Positions 1 to 8,860 of a stretch of 64,000 nucleotides of DNA are shown in pieces. The DNA is taken from the NCBI RefSeq assembly GCF_000691165.1, contig NZ_ASJD01000001.1, positions 62,001 through 126,000 on the forward strand, read 5' to 3'. The position numbers and the translations under genes were made by a program. The notes below the pieces were generated by a model. It had not been told where the DNA came from. It worked only from the letters and a program-made list of their open reading frames with translations, and searched no databases. The first letter of the stretch is position 1; each line of letters begins with the position of its first letter. The DNA comes from Bacillus safensis FO-36b (lineage in GTDB: Bacteria; Bacillota; Bacilli; Bacillales; Bacillaceae).

Positions 1-474
1 AACTATCGCCCTGATGCCTGCATTTTTGATCAGGAAATTGATATTGAGGATACATATGTGGCGTCAGTCGCTTATGACCAAGGGGCTTTGCTCAGCTATT
101 CGATTCAATTCTCAGCCCCATATGAAGGCTATCGTCTTGCCATTAATGGGACGAAGGGACGTATTGAAACAAATGAGTTTCATGTGCCATCAAGAATTCC
201 TTTTCAATTCCCAGAACAAACAATTTCTTATTACCCGATGTTTGGATCAAAGGAGACGATTGAAGTCGTAAAGCAGCCAGGCGGACATGGCGGAGGAGAT
301 CCTCTGCTTTTGGCTGATTTATTTATAGGAAAAGATCCCTTGATTCACTATGACATCTTAGCAGGAGTAGAGGCTGGTGCTTATTCGATTGCTCTTGGGG
401 AAGGCATGTGGCGCTCTGTCGCAGAAAAGCGCCCAATTGAAATCGATGAATTGTTCCATAAAGAGACGGTGTAA
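1..474 (+). CDS. yteT: Gfo/Idh/MocA-type oxidoreductase, C-terminal part (YteT-like)
   Basis: The frame is open from the first base, so only the last 157 residues of a longer protein are visible and the NAD-binding N-terminal Rossmann half lies outside the window. The visible part resembles the C-terminal substrate-binding half of Gfo/Idh/MocA dehydrogenases (segments such as FHVPSRIPFQF and GGDPLLLADLF). In B. subtilis, yteT and yteU are neighbours in the rhamnogalacturonan utilisation locus, and a YteU-like gene follows here after 24 bases. The pairing supports the name more than the partial sequence does. The substrate is not known from what is visible. Confidence 0.75.
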   Translation, partial: NYRPDACIFDQEIDIEDTYVASVAYDQGALLSYSIQFSAPYEGYRLAINGTKGRIETNEFHVPSRIPFQFPEQTISYYPMFGSKETIEVVKQPGGHGGGDPLLLADLFIGKDPLIHYDILAGVEAGAYSIALGEGMWRSVAEKRPIEIDELFHKETV

Positions 475-498
475 AGAGAAAGAGAGGAGGGGAAGGAG

Positions 499-1182
499 AT
501 GGATCATGATGGTTCAATGAGCAGAATGCTGAGGATGTGTGATTGGGTGATGAGGCTCGCCTATACGAATTTGTTATGGCTTTTGTTCACCATCCTGGGG
601 CTTGGCGTATTTGGCTTGATGCCTGCGACCACTGCGTTATTTTCCGTGATGAGAAAGTGGATTCAAGGGCATGAGCAGGTCAATGTATTCCGCACTTTTT
701 GGAAGGTATTCAGGGAGGAGTTTATACGCTCTAACATCATTGGAGTGGTGCTATGCATCATTGGAACGATTATTTATGTCGACCTTGCTTATATCTATCC
801 GGCGAGCTGGCTCTTACATGTGCTTCGCTTTGCTATATATATTTTCGGTTTTCTGTTTATTGTGAGCTTATTTTATATTTTTCCGCTGCTTGCGCATTAC
901 GATTGGAAAAAACGTCTCTATCTGAAATTCTCTCTTCTGCTCGGTATCTCATATTTGCAATATACACTCTCTATGCTTGTTTTCTCTGCTGTGCTGTTTA
1001 TTCTGTTTGCTTATTTACCGGGAATCGTGCCGTTTTTCAGTGTGAGCATACTCGCCTATGGTCATATGTGGCTGGCCTATCAAGTCTTTAAAAAGGTAGA
1101 GTTTGAAATTGAGCACGAGACAGCCGAAGTGAAGAAGCGGCTGCCGTCTTTCCTTCAATCAAAGCGGGTGAATACGCAGTGA
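499..1182 (+). CDS. yteU: DUF624 membrane protein (YteU-like)
   Basis: A 227-residue integral membrane protein with about five hydrophobic segments. The N-terminal pattern (LLWLLFTILGLGVFGLMPAT) is typical of DUF624, a family of small membrane proteins that accompany carbohydrate ABC transporters and uronide catabolism operons. A purine-rich GAGGAGGGG sits 8-9 bases before the ATG. It follows the oxidoreductase by 24 bases and is probably the end of that operon. Its molecular role is not established for the family. Confidence 0.8.
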   Translation: MDHDGSMSRMLRMCDWVMRLAYTNLLWLLFTILGLGVFGLMPATTALFSVMRKWIQGHEQVNVFRTFWKVFREEFIRSNIIGVVLCIIGTIIYVDLAYIYPASWLLHVLRFAIYIFGFLFIVSLFYIFPLLAHYDWKKRLYLKFSLLLGISYLQYTLSMLVFSAVLFILFAYLPGIVPFFSVSILAYGHMWLAYQVFKKVEFEIEHETAEVKKRLPSFLQSKRVNTQ

Positions 1183-1236
1183 AGTGAATCATTTGCTATA
1201 ATGGTGTCACCGTAATGAAAAGGAGAGATGAGAGTC

Positions 1237-1548
1237 GTGTCAGTGAAAGAAATTTCAATAGAAGAATTAAAACAAAAGCTGGAGCAGGAAGACGCCATTC
1301 AGCTTATCGATGTACGTGAGGATGAAGAGGTAGCAGAAGGTATGATCCCGGAAGCCATCCACATTCGAATGGGCGATATCCCTGAGAAGCTGGATGTATT
1401 CGATCAAACGCAGGAATATTATATTATTTGCCGTTCTGGTAAACGTAGTGAAAATGTCTGCTATTACCTAGAAGATCAAGGCTACCAAGCGACAAATGTC
1501 GTTGGCGGGATGCTTGCTTGGACAGGAGAAACAAAACCGAAGCTGTAA
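1237..1548 (+). CDS. ytwF: Single-domain rhodanese-like protein (YtwF-like)
   Basis: A 103-residue single rhodanese domain, the size of B. subtilis YtwF. The active-site loop CRSGKR carries the Cys that would take a persulfide, and VREDEE and GGMLAW are the usual flanking motifs. An in-frame ATG at 1228 lies only 2 bases after the AGGAG and is too close; the GTG at 1237 has a spacing of about 11 bases and gives the family length. Likely a cytosolic sulfur carrier or sulfurtransferase. A strong terminator follows at once, so it appears to be transcribed alone. Confidence 0.85.
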   Translation: MSVKEISIEELKQKLEQEDAIQLIDVREDEEVAEGMIPEAIHIRMGDIPEKLDVFDQTQEYYIICRSGKRSENVCYYLEDQGYQATNVVGGMLAWTGETKPKL

Positions 1549-1556
1549 ATAGAAGG

Positions 1557-1586
1557 CCTTTCATCTTAACGATGAAAGGTTTTTTT
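1557..1586 (+). terminator. Rho-independent terminator after ytwF
   Basis: CCTTTCATC pairs with GATGAAAGG across a 5-base loop and is followed by a run of seven T. Confidence 0.9.
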
Positions 1587-1587
1587 G

Positions 1588-1617
1588 TTCATATGCCTCT
1601 TTCTATGTGCATAAAGA
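1588..1617 (+). promoter_or_regulatory. Weak sigma-E-like promoter before cse60
   Basis: TTCATATG and, about 14 bases on, CATAAAGAT resemble the sigma-E -35 and -10 elements with one or two mismatches. Cse60 is a sigma-E-dependent sporulation gene in B. subtilis, which is why the site was looked for here. The match alone is not strong. Confidence 0.4.
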
Positions 1618-1648
1618 TAGAGTAGCGAGAGAAGGGAGAGTGGCATAG

Positions 1649-1831
1649 GTGCTAAAGGTAGCTGTATTTGATGAAGAGCATGAGAAAGATTTGCAGAGTG
1701 AAATCAATCATTTTTTAAAAGGAATGGATGACGACCAAATCATTGACATCAAGTACAATGTAGCGGTGATCTGTGAGCAGGGAGGGGAACAGCTCTACTG
1801 TTTTTCTGCACTCATTTTATATAAAAAATAG
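1649..1831 (+). CDS. cse60: Sporulation protein Cse60
   Basis: A 60-residue acidic protein starting at a GTG, with a GGGAG about 12 bases upstream. Its length and the pattern MLKVAVFDEEHEKDL...INHFLK...VMY-like C-terminus match Cse60 (YteV) of Bacillus, a small protein of unknown function made in the mother cell under sigma-E. A weak sigma-E-like promoter lies about 30 bases upstream. It is monocistronic, with a terminator directly after it that it shares with the convergent gene. Confidence 0.8.
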   Translation: MLKVAVFDEEHEKDLQSEINHFLKGMDDDQIIDIKYNVAVICEQGGEQLYCFSALILYKK

Positions 1832-1838
1832 ACAGCTC

Positions 1839-1869
1839 AAAAAAGGACCTGCTTGAAGGGTCCTTTTTC
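1839..1869. terminator. Bidirectional terminator between cse60 and the CbrC-like gene
   Basis: AAAAAAGGACC and GGTCCTTTTT form a hairpin with a T run on either strand, between two convergent genes. Confidence 0.85.
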
Positions 1870-1874
1870 TTTGG

Positions 1875-2399
1875 TTAGCTGGCGTCAATATATAAACGAT
1901 GCTTGTTGCAGTGAACACATTGAAAGAGGTAGCCTTGTAAGTCTCCTCCGTTGACGAGCCATTGCTTTAGGTTCTCTTTTGTTAATCCTTCGCCGCTGCA
2001 AATGTCTTCGATATCCTCGGCGAGTTCTTCCTCTAGATGTTCAATCTCTTTCCAGCCGACATACTGGACGATTGCGCAAAAATCTCCGCAATGACTTAAC
2101 CAATATTCCTGCTGCCATCCGCGATAGCCTGGCGTTCTGAAGATCAGCTCATCTATATATTCCTCTTGATCGACATCATCACAGCTCGCATCGTCTTGAA
2201 AGGTTCCATTGTATTTTTTCGCTGCTGATCCATCTTTAATGCACCAAGGACAAATTCCCTCCACATCTTCCACAGTATAAAAAGGGCCATGGTACACATA
2301 ATCTCTTTCTTTCTCACAAACAGGACATGTTGTATGCTCTTTTTTGATCACGTTTAACGAAACTGGATCTGGGTTGTACTTGAACGTAGGTAACGTCAT
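1875..2399 (-). CDS. CbrC family (UPF0167) cysteine-rich protein
   Basis: A 174-residue protein with CPVC and CPWC near the N-terminus and a CVHC pair near the C-terminus, the likely zinc-binding pattern of the CbrC/UPF0167 family. The family is named after an E. coli protein linked to colicin E2 tolerance; its biochemical role is unknown. The GGAGG at -10 points to the second in-frame ATG (MTLPTF). It stands alone, convergent with cse60, with terminators on both sides. Confidence 0.8.
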   Translation of the reverse strand: MTLPTFKYNPDPVSLNVIKKEHTTCPVCEKERDYVYHGPFYTVEDVEGICPWCIKDGSAAKKYNGTFQDDASCDDVDQEEYIDELIFRTPGYRGWQQEYWLSHCGDFCAIVQYVGWKEIEHLEEELAEDIEDICSGEGLTKENLKQWLVNGGDLQGYLFQCVHCNKHRLYIDAS

Positions 2400-2486
2400 A
2401 TAAACCTCCATTATGTAGAAAGTGATGATTCATCACTATTTCAAAGGAATCCTCAAGCTCGCGACAATCTTAAATTGTATATATAG

Positions 2487-2518
2487 AAAAAAGCCGTTCG
2501 GATAAGGAACGGCTTTTT
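2487..2518. terminator. Terminator downstream of opuD
   Basis: AAAAAGCCGTTC and GAACGGCTTTTT form a symmetrical hairpin directly after the opuD stop on the minus strand. The symmetry would let it act in both directions. Confidence 0.9.
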
Positions 2519-2529
2519 CTCGCTTGCGA

Positions 2530-4062
2530 TTATGCTTTTTTTACTCTTGGACTTCTTGGTTTATTGACTTGATTGGTTTGTTTGATGATTCTTCGTTCAT
2601 CATTTAGTGATTTATACAGCGAGACAATCATCAATATAATGACAACGGAGAACGGTAAGGCTGCGAGCTTGGCTGTATTTTGCAGGGCTTCAAGTCCCCC
2701 TGAAAATAAAAGCACAGCAGCAACAGCCGATTGTATAATGCCCCAGCTGACTTTGACACTGCCAGAAGGGTTCAATGATCCGTAGGTTGTCTGCATTCCA
2801 AGCACAAATGTAGCTGAATCAGCCGATGTAATAAAGAATACGGCGATTAAAATGAGTGCCAGTATCGATGTAATCATCGCCAGCGGATATTCATTCAGTA
2901 CACCGAAGAGCATCGTTTCAGTTGAAAGACCTGCAACATCGACAATATTCTTTTGCTGTAAGTCCATTGCAGATACACCGAAAATCGAGAACCATAGGAA
3001 TACTAGGATGGAAGGAGCGACTAAGACACCCACTAAAAATTCGCGAATTGTCCGCCCGCGAGACACTCTAGCGATAAAGATCCCGACAAATGGAGCCCAA
3101 GAAATCCACCATGCCCAATAAAAGATCGTCCATCCATTAATCCATTCTCTCTTTTCAGGATCATTGGGAGATAGACGAAAGCTCATTTGAACGATATTGG
3201 ATAAGTATTGTCCAATCGAATCAGTAAAAGAATTTAAGATAAAAACAGTTGGACCTACCAAAAGTAAGAAAAACATCAGAACAGCTGCTAATACCATATT
3301 GATATTACTTAAGTATTTAATGCCTTTTCCAATCCCGCTTAAAGCAGATGCAAGGAAAAGCACTGTCACAATGATAATAATGATCAATTGTGTGCTAAAG
3401 GCAATTGGAATATGAAAAAGGTAATTCAATCCACCATTTATTTGTGCCGCGCCTAATCCTAGGCTTGTTGCAACACCAACCACAGTTGCAAATACTGCAA
3501 TACAATCGATGGTTTTACCGATCCATCCGTGAATTTTATTTCCTAAAACGGGCTGCAGCGTTGCACTGATTAAGCCAGGTGCATCTTTTCTAAATTTAAA
3601 GTAAGCAATGCAAAGTGCAACAATGGCATAAATAGCCCATGCATGAAGCCCCCAGTGGAAAAATGTATAGCGAAGGGAATCGCGGAAGGCCTGAGCTGTT
3701 TCAGTCTCTCCTGTTGGTGACTGAATAGCATAGTGGCTGATCGGTTCAGCTGCTCCGTAAAAAACAAGACCAATTCCCATACCGGCACTAAATAGCATAG
3801 CAAACCAAGAAAATAAACCAAATTCAGGCTCTTCCCCGGGTTTTCCTAGCGTAATCTTACCGATTGGGCTAAAGATAAAGAATAGACAAAAGCCGACAAG
3901 CAGTGATACCACTAACAAGTAATACCAGCCAAAGTCATTTGTAATGTATGTTTGAATTTGATCTGTGACATTTTGCAATGTGTCTGGAGAAAACGCTCCC
4001 CACATCACGGCAACAAATGTGATCGCAATCACAATCCAAAATACACTTGATACGTTTTTCAC
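2530..4062 (-). CDS. opuD: BCCT-family glycine betaine transporter OpuD
   Basis: A 510-residue, 12-helix transporter of the BCCT family. The family tryptophan segment ([14 protein letters not shown]) and the following [10 protein letters not shown] are intact, as is the glycine-rich [13 protein letters not shown] region. B. subtilis OpuD has the same length and also lies beside ytfP. It takes up glycine betaine driven by sodium for osmoprotection. The start is GTG with AGGAGAG about 9 bases upstream. Choline or another betaine as substrate cannot be excluded from sequence alone. Confidence 0.9.
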   Translation of the reverse strand: MKNVSSVFWIVIAITFVAVMWGAFSPDTLQNVTDQIQTYITNDFGWYYLLVVSLLVGFCLFFIFSPIGKITLGKPGEEPEFGLFSWFAMLFSAGMGIGLVFYGAAEPISHYAIQSPTGETETAQAFRDSLRYTFFHWGLHAWAIYAIVALCIAYFKFRKDAPGLISATLQPVLGNKIHGWIGKTIDCIAVFATVVGVATSLGLGAAQINGGLNYLFHIPIAFSTQLIIIIIVTVLFLASALSGIGKGIKYLSNINMVLAAVLMFFLLLVGPTVFILNSFTDSIGQYLSNIVQMSFRLSPNDPEKREWINGWTIFYWAWWISWAPFVGIFIARVSRGRTIREFLVGVLVAPSILVFLWFSIFGVSAMDLQQKNIVDVAGLSTETMLFGVLNEYPLAMITSILALILIAVFFITSADSATFVLGMQTTYGSLNPSGSVKVSWGIIQSAVAAVLLFSGGLEALQNTAKLAALPFSVVIILMIVSLYKSLNDERRIIKQTNQVNKPRSPRVKKA

Positions 4063-4141
4063 ACCATCTCACTCTCCTGTTGTTCTACACGTTTAAGCAG
4101 AGGACTTCGCTTAATATCCCCTAACTCAACTTATTTCAAAC

Positions 4142-4171
4142 AAAAAGAGGCGAGCTTCTCACTCGACCTCT
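4142..4171 (-). terminator. Terminator of the ytfP operon
   Basis: On the minus strand AGAGG and CCTCT with inner GAG/CTC pairs form a hairpin followed by TTTTTG, about 30 bases after the small membrane gene. Confidence 0.7.
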
Positions 4172-4202
4172 ACTTTACCGTAACATGTTTTGCTTTCATT
4201 TA

Positions 4203-4400
4203 TCAACTATCGATATGGGAAGACGATTTTTCCTCAATTCGTTTACGAAGACGGTAGACATATTCTTTTAAACATACTGCGAAAATGGTAAACGCCAAAA
4301 CAATGGCGACTTTTAACGGGGTAATGGACAGCTTCAAGAAAACAGCAGCTGTCAAACTGATAACGACCGCAAGAACAATCGGTAATGCACGTCTGATCAT
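4203..4400 (-). CDS. Small two-helix membrane protein, translationally coupled to ytfP
   Basis: A 65-residue protein with two hydrophobic segments (about residues 5-21 and 29-45) and a charged C-terminal tail (RLRKRIEEK). I do not recognise a family. Its ATG overlaps the ytfP stop in an ATGA arrangement, which suggests coupled translation and a shared transcript that ends at the terminator about 30 bases downstream. Nothing in the sequence tells its function. Confidence 0.65.
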   Translation of the reverse strand: MIRRALPIVLAVVISLTAAVFLKLSITPLKVAIVLAFTIFAVCLKEYVYRLRKRIEEKSSSHIDS

Positions 4401-5668
4401 TGATCTCTCTCCTTTGCTTCTAGTGCAGCATTCATGCCGGCAAGCCTGCCTGTCACAAGTGCTGATGTGATATTGTAGCCGCCTGTGTAGCCATGGATGT
4501 CTAAAATTTCTCCGCAGAAATAAAGACCGGGCATTTTTTTAGACGCCATTTTCTTCGGTTCAATTTCCTTCACAGAAACGCCGCCTCCTGTCACAAACGC
4601 TTTGTCCAAGGATAGCGTACCATTTGCATGCACAATAAAATGTTTGCAATCATGGGCAAATGCACGCAGTTTATCCTTGGCTAGACCAGAGAATGTGTCT
4701 TGTGGATCAATCCCGTTCCGTTCTAACAGAAACAATAAATAGCGTTCTTGCATCCAAGACTTGAGGACATTTTTAATGGCTTTCTTCGGTTCATCTTTTA
4801 GGTCGCGATGAAGCTTTTGGAACAGCTCCTCGTCATTCAGCTTCGGATATAAGTCAATTTGAAGACGTACACTCGGCTGTTTTTTCAATTCCTTCACAAC
4901 AAATCCACTGCATCTAAGAACAGCTGGACCTGATAAACCAAAGTGAGTAAAAATCATATCCATGACGTGTGTGACGACGGGTTTCCCTTTTTTATTTAAA
5001 ACACTGACAGCCACACTTCTTAAAGAAAGACCTTGAAGCACTTTTTCTTTAATAAATCGTTCATCGGATGTGACCGGTACCTCTGTTGGGAAGAGCTCTG
5101 TAATGGTATGACCGGCTGCTTCTGCCCATGCATAGCCGTCACCAGTAGAGCCGGTATGCGGCACACTTTTTCCGCCGACAGCAATGACGACAGACTTACT
5201 TGAAATTTTTTCATCATTATTTGTAACAATTCCAGCTGCTTGTCCGTCTTGATACAGAACTGTTTTAATTTTTTCGTTCGTTCGAATGGTGACATTGAGG
5301 GCTCGGAGCCTGTCTAGAAGGGCATCCACAACAGATTGTGCTTTGTTTGAGACAGGGAACATACGTCCATGGTCTTCTTCTTTTAGTTCAATGCCAAGGT
5401 TTTCAAAAAACGAAATAATATCCTCGTTGTTGAACTCAGAAAATGCACTATATAGAAAACGGCCGTTTCCGGGTATATGCTTGATGATTTCTTCTACTGG
5501 AAGGCGATTGGTGACGTTACAGCGTCCGCCGCCAGAAATGGCCAGCTTTCTGCCAAGTTTGTTTCCTTTGTCAATTAACAAAACAGTAGCGCCGTGCTCT
5601 GCTGATGCAATCGCGGCCATCAGCCCAGAAGGTCCGCCGCCAATGACAATGACATCATAATGTTTCAT
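4397..5668 (-). CDS. ytfP: HI0933/YhiN-family FAD-dependent oxidoreductase YtfP
   Basis: A 423-residue flavoprotein. GGGPSG at residues 10-15 is the FAD dinucleotide-binding loop, GRCNVTN at about 48-54 is typical of the HI0933/BaiN-like family, and [19 protein letters not shown] near the C-terminus is the second FAD contact. The family is annotated as NAD(P)/FAD-dependent oxidoreductase without a proven substrate. AGAGGA precedes the ATG. It leads a two-gene unit with the small membrane protein. Confidence 0.88.
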   Translation of the reverse strand: MKHYDVIVIGGGPSGLMAAIASAEHGATVLLIDKGNKLGRKLAISGGGRCNVTNRLPVEEIIKHIPGNGRFLYSAFSEFNNEDIISFFENLGIELKEEDHGRMFPVSNKAQSVVDALLDRLRALNVTIRTNEKIKTVLYQDGQAAGIVTNNDEKISSKSVVIAVGGKSVPHTGSTGDGYAWAEAAGHTITELFPTEVPVTSDERFIKEKVLQGLSLRSVAVSVLNKKGKPVVTHVMDMIFTHFGLSGPAVLRCSGFVVKELKKQPSVRLQIDLYPKLNDEELFQKLHRDLKDEPKKAIKNVLKSWMQERYLLFLLERNGIDPQDTFSGLAKDKLRAFAHDCKHFIVHANGTLSLDKAFVTGGGVSVKEIEPKKMASKKMPGLYFCGEILDIHGYTGGYNITSALVTGRLAGMNAALEAKERDQ

Positions 5669-5843
5669 GTTACATTCCTCTTTCTACTTTCAGTCATTTT
5701 TCTATTATAACGAAGATTAGGGAAGGCTGAAATATGAATTGATTGGTTTTGTGACTTCCGTATTGGATTTGTTACCTGTGTGTTGAATTGATGTGGTAAA
5801 ATAGTTAAGTTGAATATTCATTAGAAAAATGGTGGTTAAGCGC

Positions 5844-7466
5844 ATGTCTAATAAACTGCTTCGTGGTACGTTGGTTTTAACGATAGGGACGTATCTCTCT
5901 CGTATTCTGGGTATGATTTATTTAATTCCATTTAGCGCAATGGTTGGAGCAACTGGTGGAGCGTTATTCCAATATGGATACAATCAATATACGATCTTTT
6001 TAAGTATTGCTACGCTTGGTTTTCCAACAGCGGTATCAAAATTTGTTTCCAAATATAATGCGATCGGCGATTATGAGACAACAAGAAAAATGTTCAGGGC
6101 GGGTATGTCGGTCATGCTTGTCACCGGGATTATCGCCTTTTCTATTTTATATTTGTCCGCACCGATTTTTGCCAAAATTCAGCTTGGCGGATCAAATGAA
6201 ACAGGCGGTTTGACTGTCGATCAAGTAGTATATGTGATTCGAATGGTCAGCTTAGGTCTTTTGGTTGTACCGATCATGAGTCTTGTACGCGGGTTCTTCC
6301 AAGGACACTCCATGATGGGACCGACAGCTGTTTCCCAAGTGATTGAACAGCTTGTCAGAATCATCTTCCTATTAACGGCGACGTTTATTATTTTAAAGGT
6401 GCTTGACGGCGGGCTTGTCATTGCTGTCGGATATGCAACATTTGCCGCACTGATCGGTGCATTTGGCGGTTTATTCACGCTTTATTTATATTGGCTGAAG
6501 CGGAAAGACCGGCTCTTAGCTATGCAGCCGAATACAGGCTCTCACTCTGAATTATCTTATAAGCAAATGTTTACAGAGCTGTTTAGCTATGCAGCGCCGT
6601 ATGTATTTGTTGGACTTGCGATTCCAATTTATTCTTATATCGATACAAACACAATTAACAGAGCCATGATTGCATCAGGACATCAGGATATTAGTACAGC
6701 GGTATTGTCCATTGTGACGTTATATTTACCGAAGCTCGTGATGATTCCTGTGTCACTTGCAACAGCGTTTGGCTTAACCTTGATTCCGACGATAACGGAA
6801 TCATTTACAGCACGTAATTACAAGCTGCTCAATAGACAAATTGATCAGACGATGCAAGTCATTTTATTTTTCGTGCTGCCTGCTTCATTTGGTATCTCTG
6901 CATTGGCTGGACCGGTTTATTGGTTTTTCTATCCGTCTGTTCATCCTGAGATTGGGATCTCCATTTTGTTCTGGTATGCACCTGTTGCATTATTGTTTTC
7001 TTTATTCACCATTAATGCAGCGATTCTGCAAGGGATCAACAAACAAAAATTTGCCATCGTCAGTCTTTTGTTAGGGATCATTATTAAAACGGTTCTGAAC
7101 ATCCCGCTGATCAGCTGGCTGCAAGGAAATGGTTCTGTACTTGCAACAGCATTAGGCTACAGTGCGTCCATCTTGTATATGTTTATCATGATTAAACGCC
7201 ATGCCGGCTATTCGTTCCGCAGAATTTTCAAACGTTTTATTCTCATTGGTATTTTAACGGCGATCATGGCTGTCGTGGCATATGTGACAAGTCAACTTGT
7301 GAGCCAAGTGATTTCTTATGAAGGCGGAATTGTACAAGCGGGTATCGTCATTTTGATTTCCATGATCACTGGCGGCGGTGTGTATATGTTCTTGTCTTAT
7401 AAGGTGGGATTACTAGAGCGTGTACTTGGCAGCCGTATGCCGAAATTTTTAAGAAAAAAGAGTTAA
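5844..7466 (+). CDS. ytgP: MOP-superfamily polysaccharide/lipid flippase YtgP (MurJ-like)
   Basis: A 540-residue protein with about 14 membrane helices, of the SpoVB/MurJ-like MOP flippase group. B. subtilis YtgP is described as a lipid II flippase candidate (MurJ). The conserved N-terminus MSNKLLRGTLVLTIGTYLSR and the block PTAVSQVIEQLVRI are intact. I chose the second in-frame ATG because it matches the family N-terminus and has GGTGG about 9 bases upstream; an ATG at 5829 would add five residues. The pseudouridine synthase follows after 16 bases, so the two are probably cotranscribed. Confidence 0.9.
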   Translation: MSNKLLRGTLVLTIGTYLSRILGMIYLIPFSAMVGATGGALFQYGYNQYTIFLSIATLGFPTAVSKFVSKYNAIGDYETTRKMFRAGMSVMLVTGIIAFSILYLSAPIFAKIQLGGSNETGGLTVDQVVYVIRMVSLGLLVVPIMSLVRGFFQGHSMMGPTAVSQVIEQLVRIIFLLTATFIILKVLDGGLVIAVGYATFAALIGAFGGLFTLYLYWLKRKDRLLAMQPNTGSHSELSYKQMFTELFSYAAPYVFVGLAIPIYSYIDTNTINRAMIASGHQDISTAVLSIVTLYLPKLVMIPVSLATAFGLTLIPTITESFTARNYKLLNRQIDQTMQVILFFVLPASFGISALAGPVYWFFYPSVHPEIGISILFWYAPVALLFSLFTINAAILQGINKQKFAIVSLLLGIIIKTVLNIPLISWLQGNGSVLATALGYSASILYMFIMIKRHAGYSFRRIFKRFILIGILTAIMAVVAYVTSQLVSQVISYEGGIVQAGIVILISMITGGGVYMFLSYKVGLLERVLGSRMPKFLRKKS

Positions 7467-7482
7467 GAAGAGGTAGATATTC

Positions 7483-8199
7483 ATGAGGCTTGATAAATTA
7501 CTTGCTAACAGCGGCTTTGGTTCAAGAAAAGATGTGAAAAAGCTTGTCAAGGCCCGGGCGGTCACAGTGAATGGAGAAGTGGCAAAGCAGGTGAAAGATC
7601 ATGTTGATCCATCAAATGATGAAGTGCTCGTACACGGAGAGCGTGTAGAATATAAAGAATTCATTTACTTAATGATGAACAAGCCAGACGGGGTGATCTC
7701 GGCAACTGAAGATCTGCGGGATGAAACGGTTGTCGATTTACTTGAGCCGGAGGATATCGCAAGGGAGCCATTCCCTGTGGGGAGACTGGATAAGGATACG
7801 GTCGGTCTCCTTCTCCTCACAAATGATGGACAGCTTGCTCATCAATTACTTTCTCCAAAAAAGCATGTGCCAAAAATGTATGAGGTTCATTTGAAATATC
7901 CTTTAGGAGATCAAGACATTAAGCGTCTTGAAGAGGGCGTTGTCATCTTAGATGATTATCACACGAAGCCGGCGAAGGTGGAAGTAGATGCGAATGAAGA
8001 CGAAGATACACGCATCCGTTTAACGATTACTGAAGGGAAGTACCATCAAGTGAAGCTGATGGCGCAAGCGGTGGGAAATGAAGTGATCTTTTTAAAAAGG
8101 CTCTCGATGGGGGCTGTCTCTTTAGATGAAGATCTAGCACCTGGAGAGTACCGTGAATTGACGGATGAAGAATTAGACAGCTTAATGAATCGTGAATAA
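7483..8199 (+). CDS. ytzG: RsuA-family 16S rRNA pseudouridine synthase (YtzG)
   Basis: A 238-residue enzyme with an N-terminal S4 RNA-binding domain (about residues 1-45) and a pseudouridine synthase domain. The catalytic Asp is in GRLDKDT (Asp103). Length and order fit B. subtilis YtzG, of the RsuA group that modifies small-subunit rRNA; the exact target uridine is inferred from the group. It lies 16 bases after ytgP and ends at a strong terminator. Confidence 0.88.
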   Translation: MRLDKLLANSGFGSRKDVKKLVKARAVTVNGEVAKQVKDHVDPSNDEVLVHGERVEYKEFIYLMMNKPDGVISATEDLRDETVVDLLEPEDIAREPFPVGRLDKDTVGLLLLTNDGQLAHQLLSPKKHVPKMYEVHLKYPLGDQDIKRLEEGVVILDDYHTKPAKVEVDANEDEDTRIRLTITEGKYHQVKLMAQAVGNEVIFLKRLSMGAVSLDEDLAPGEYRELTDEELDSLMNRE

Positions 8200-8212
8200 C
8201 ATAAGAACAAAA

Positions 8213-8243
8213 GAAAAGAACCGGCATATCGCCGGTTCTTTTT
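8213..8243 (+). terminator. Terminator after ytzG
   Basis: AAAAGAACCGGC and GCCGGTTCTTTTT form a near-perfect hairpin with a five-base loop. Confidence 0.92.
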
Positions 8244-8268
8244 GTTATATGGACAATTCATTATACGC

Positions 8269-8490
8269 TTAAGATGATATTTTTACTTTTTTTCTCGTTG
8301 TTTCCCATTTGCCTCTGCTTGGACTATGAACAAGATCGTTATAGGCAAGCACGTTTAAGTCTCTTTGAATGGTTCTAGGTGTGATCCCGAATTCATCAAC
8401 CAGCTCTTGTGTCGTCACAAGACCTTTCTCTTGAATGAACATATAGACTGATTTGATTCGAGTCATCATACGGTTTGTTGAAGGTTTCAA
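8269..8490 (-). CDS. ytzE: Small DeoR-type helix-turn-helix protein YtzE
   Basis: A 73-residue protein made almost only of a DeoR-type winged helix-turn-helix (TTQELVDEFGITPRTIQRDL). It lacks the sugar-phosphate sensor domain of full DeoR regulators. The start is a TTG preceded by GGGAGTGG; it yields exactly the length of B. subtilis YtzE and the N-terminus KPSTNRM. A longer reading from 8535 would add 15 residues that do not fit the family. Targets are unknown. Confidence 0.85.
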   Translation of the reverse strand: MKPSTNRMMTRIKSVYMFIQEKGLVTTQELVDEFGITPRTIQRDLNVLAYNDLVHSPSRGKWETTRKKVKISS

Positions 8491-8817
8491 AAAACCACTC
8501 CCTATCAATAAGATCGGATGGACTTGACTAACCACAACTTACTACACTAAAACTGCGAAATAAGGACATGCAACAATGGTAAATGTTCGTGTTTGTTAAT
8601 GTTTTATTCTATTATACACGTTATTATGCATCTAGTTCCACCAAAAAGTCAACTTTACGTGTTTTTAAACTTGTCTTCATGAAATGAAATATGGTATATA
8701 TCATGATTTGAATCCGGTTACAACCCAATAATGATAAGGGATGCGATTGGAGCTGACATTTTCAAATGTCCGAAAAATAAACACAGAAAATTTACAAAAT
8801 AAAAAATTCAGTGAAGC
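8491..8817. other. Intergenic region between ytzE and pbuO
   Basis: This AT-rich stretch must hold the ytzE promoter on the minus strand. I see no convincing open frame with a ribosome site, and only a loose TCATGA repeat pair near 8679-8708. Confidence 0.5.
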
Positions 8818-8853
8818 AAAAAGACACATTCCATGTGAGGATGTGCCTTTTTT
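8818..8853 (-). terminator. Terminator of pbuO
   Basis: On the minus strand, GGCACATCC and the later ATGTGTC with a TTTTT tail form a hairpin a few bases after the pbuO stop. The plus strand also ends in a T run. Confidence 0.75.
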
Positions 8854-8860
8854 GTTTCTG

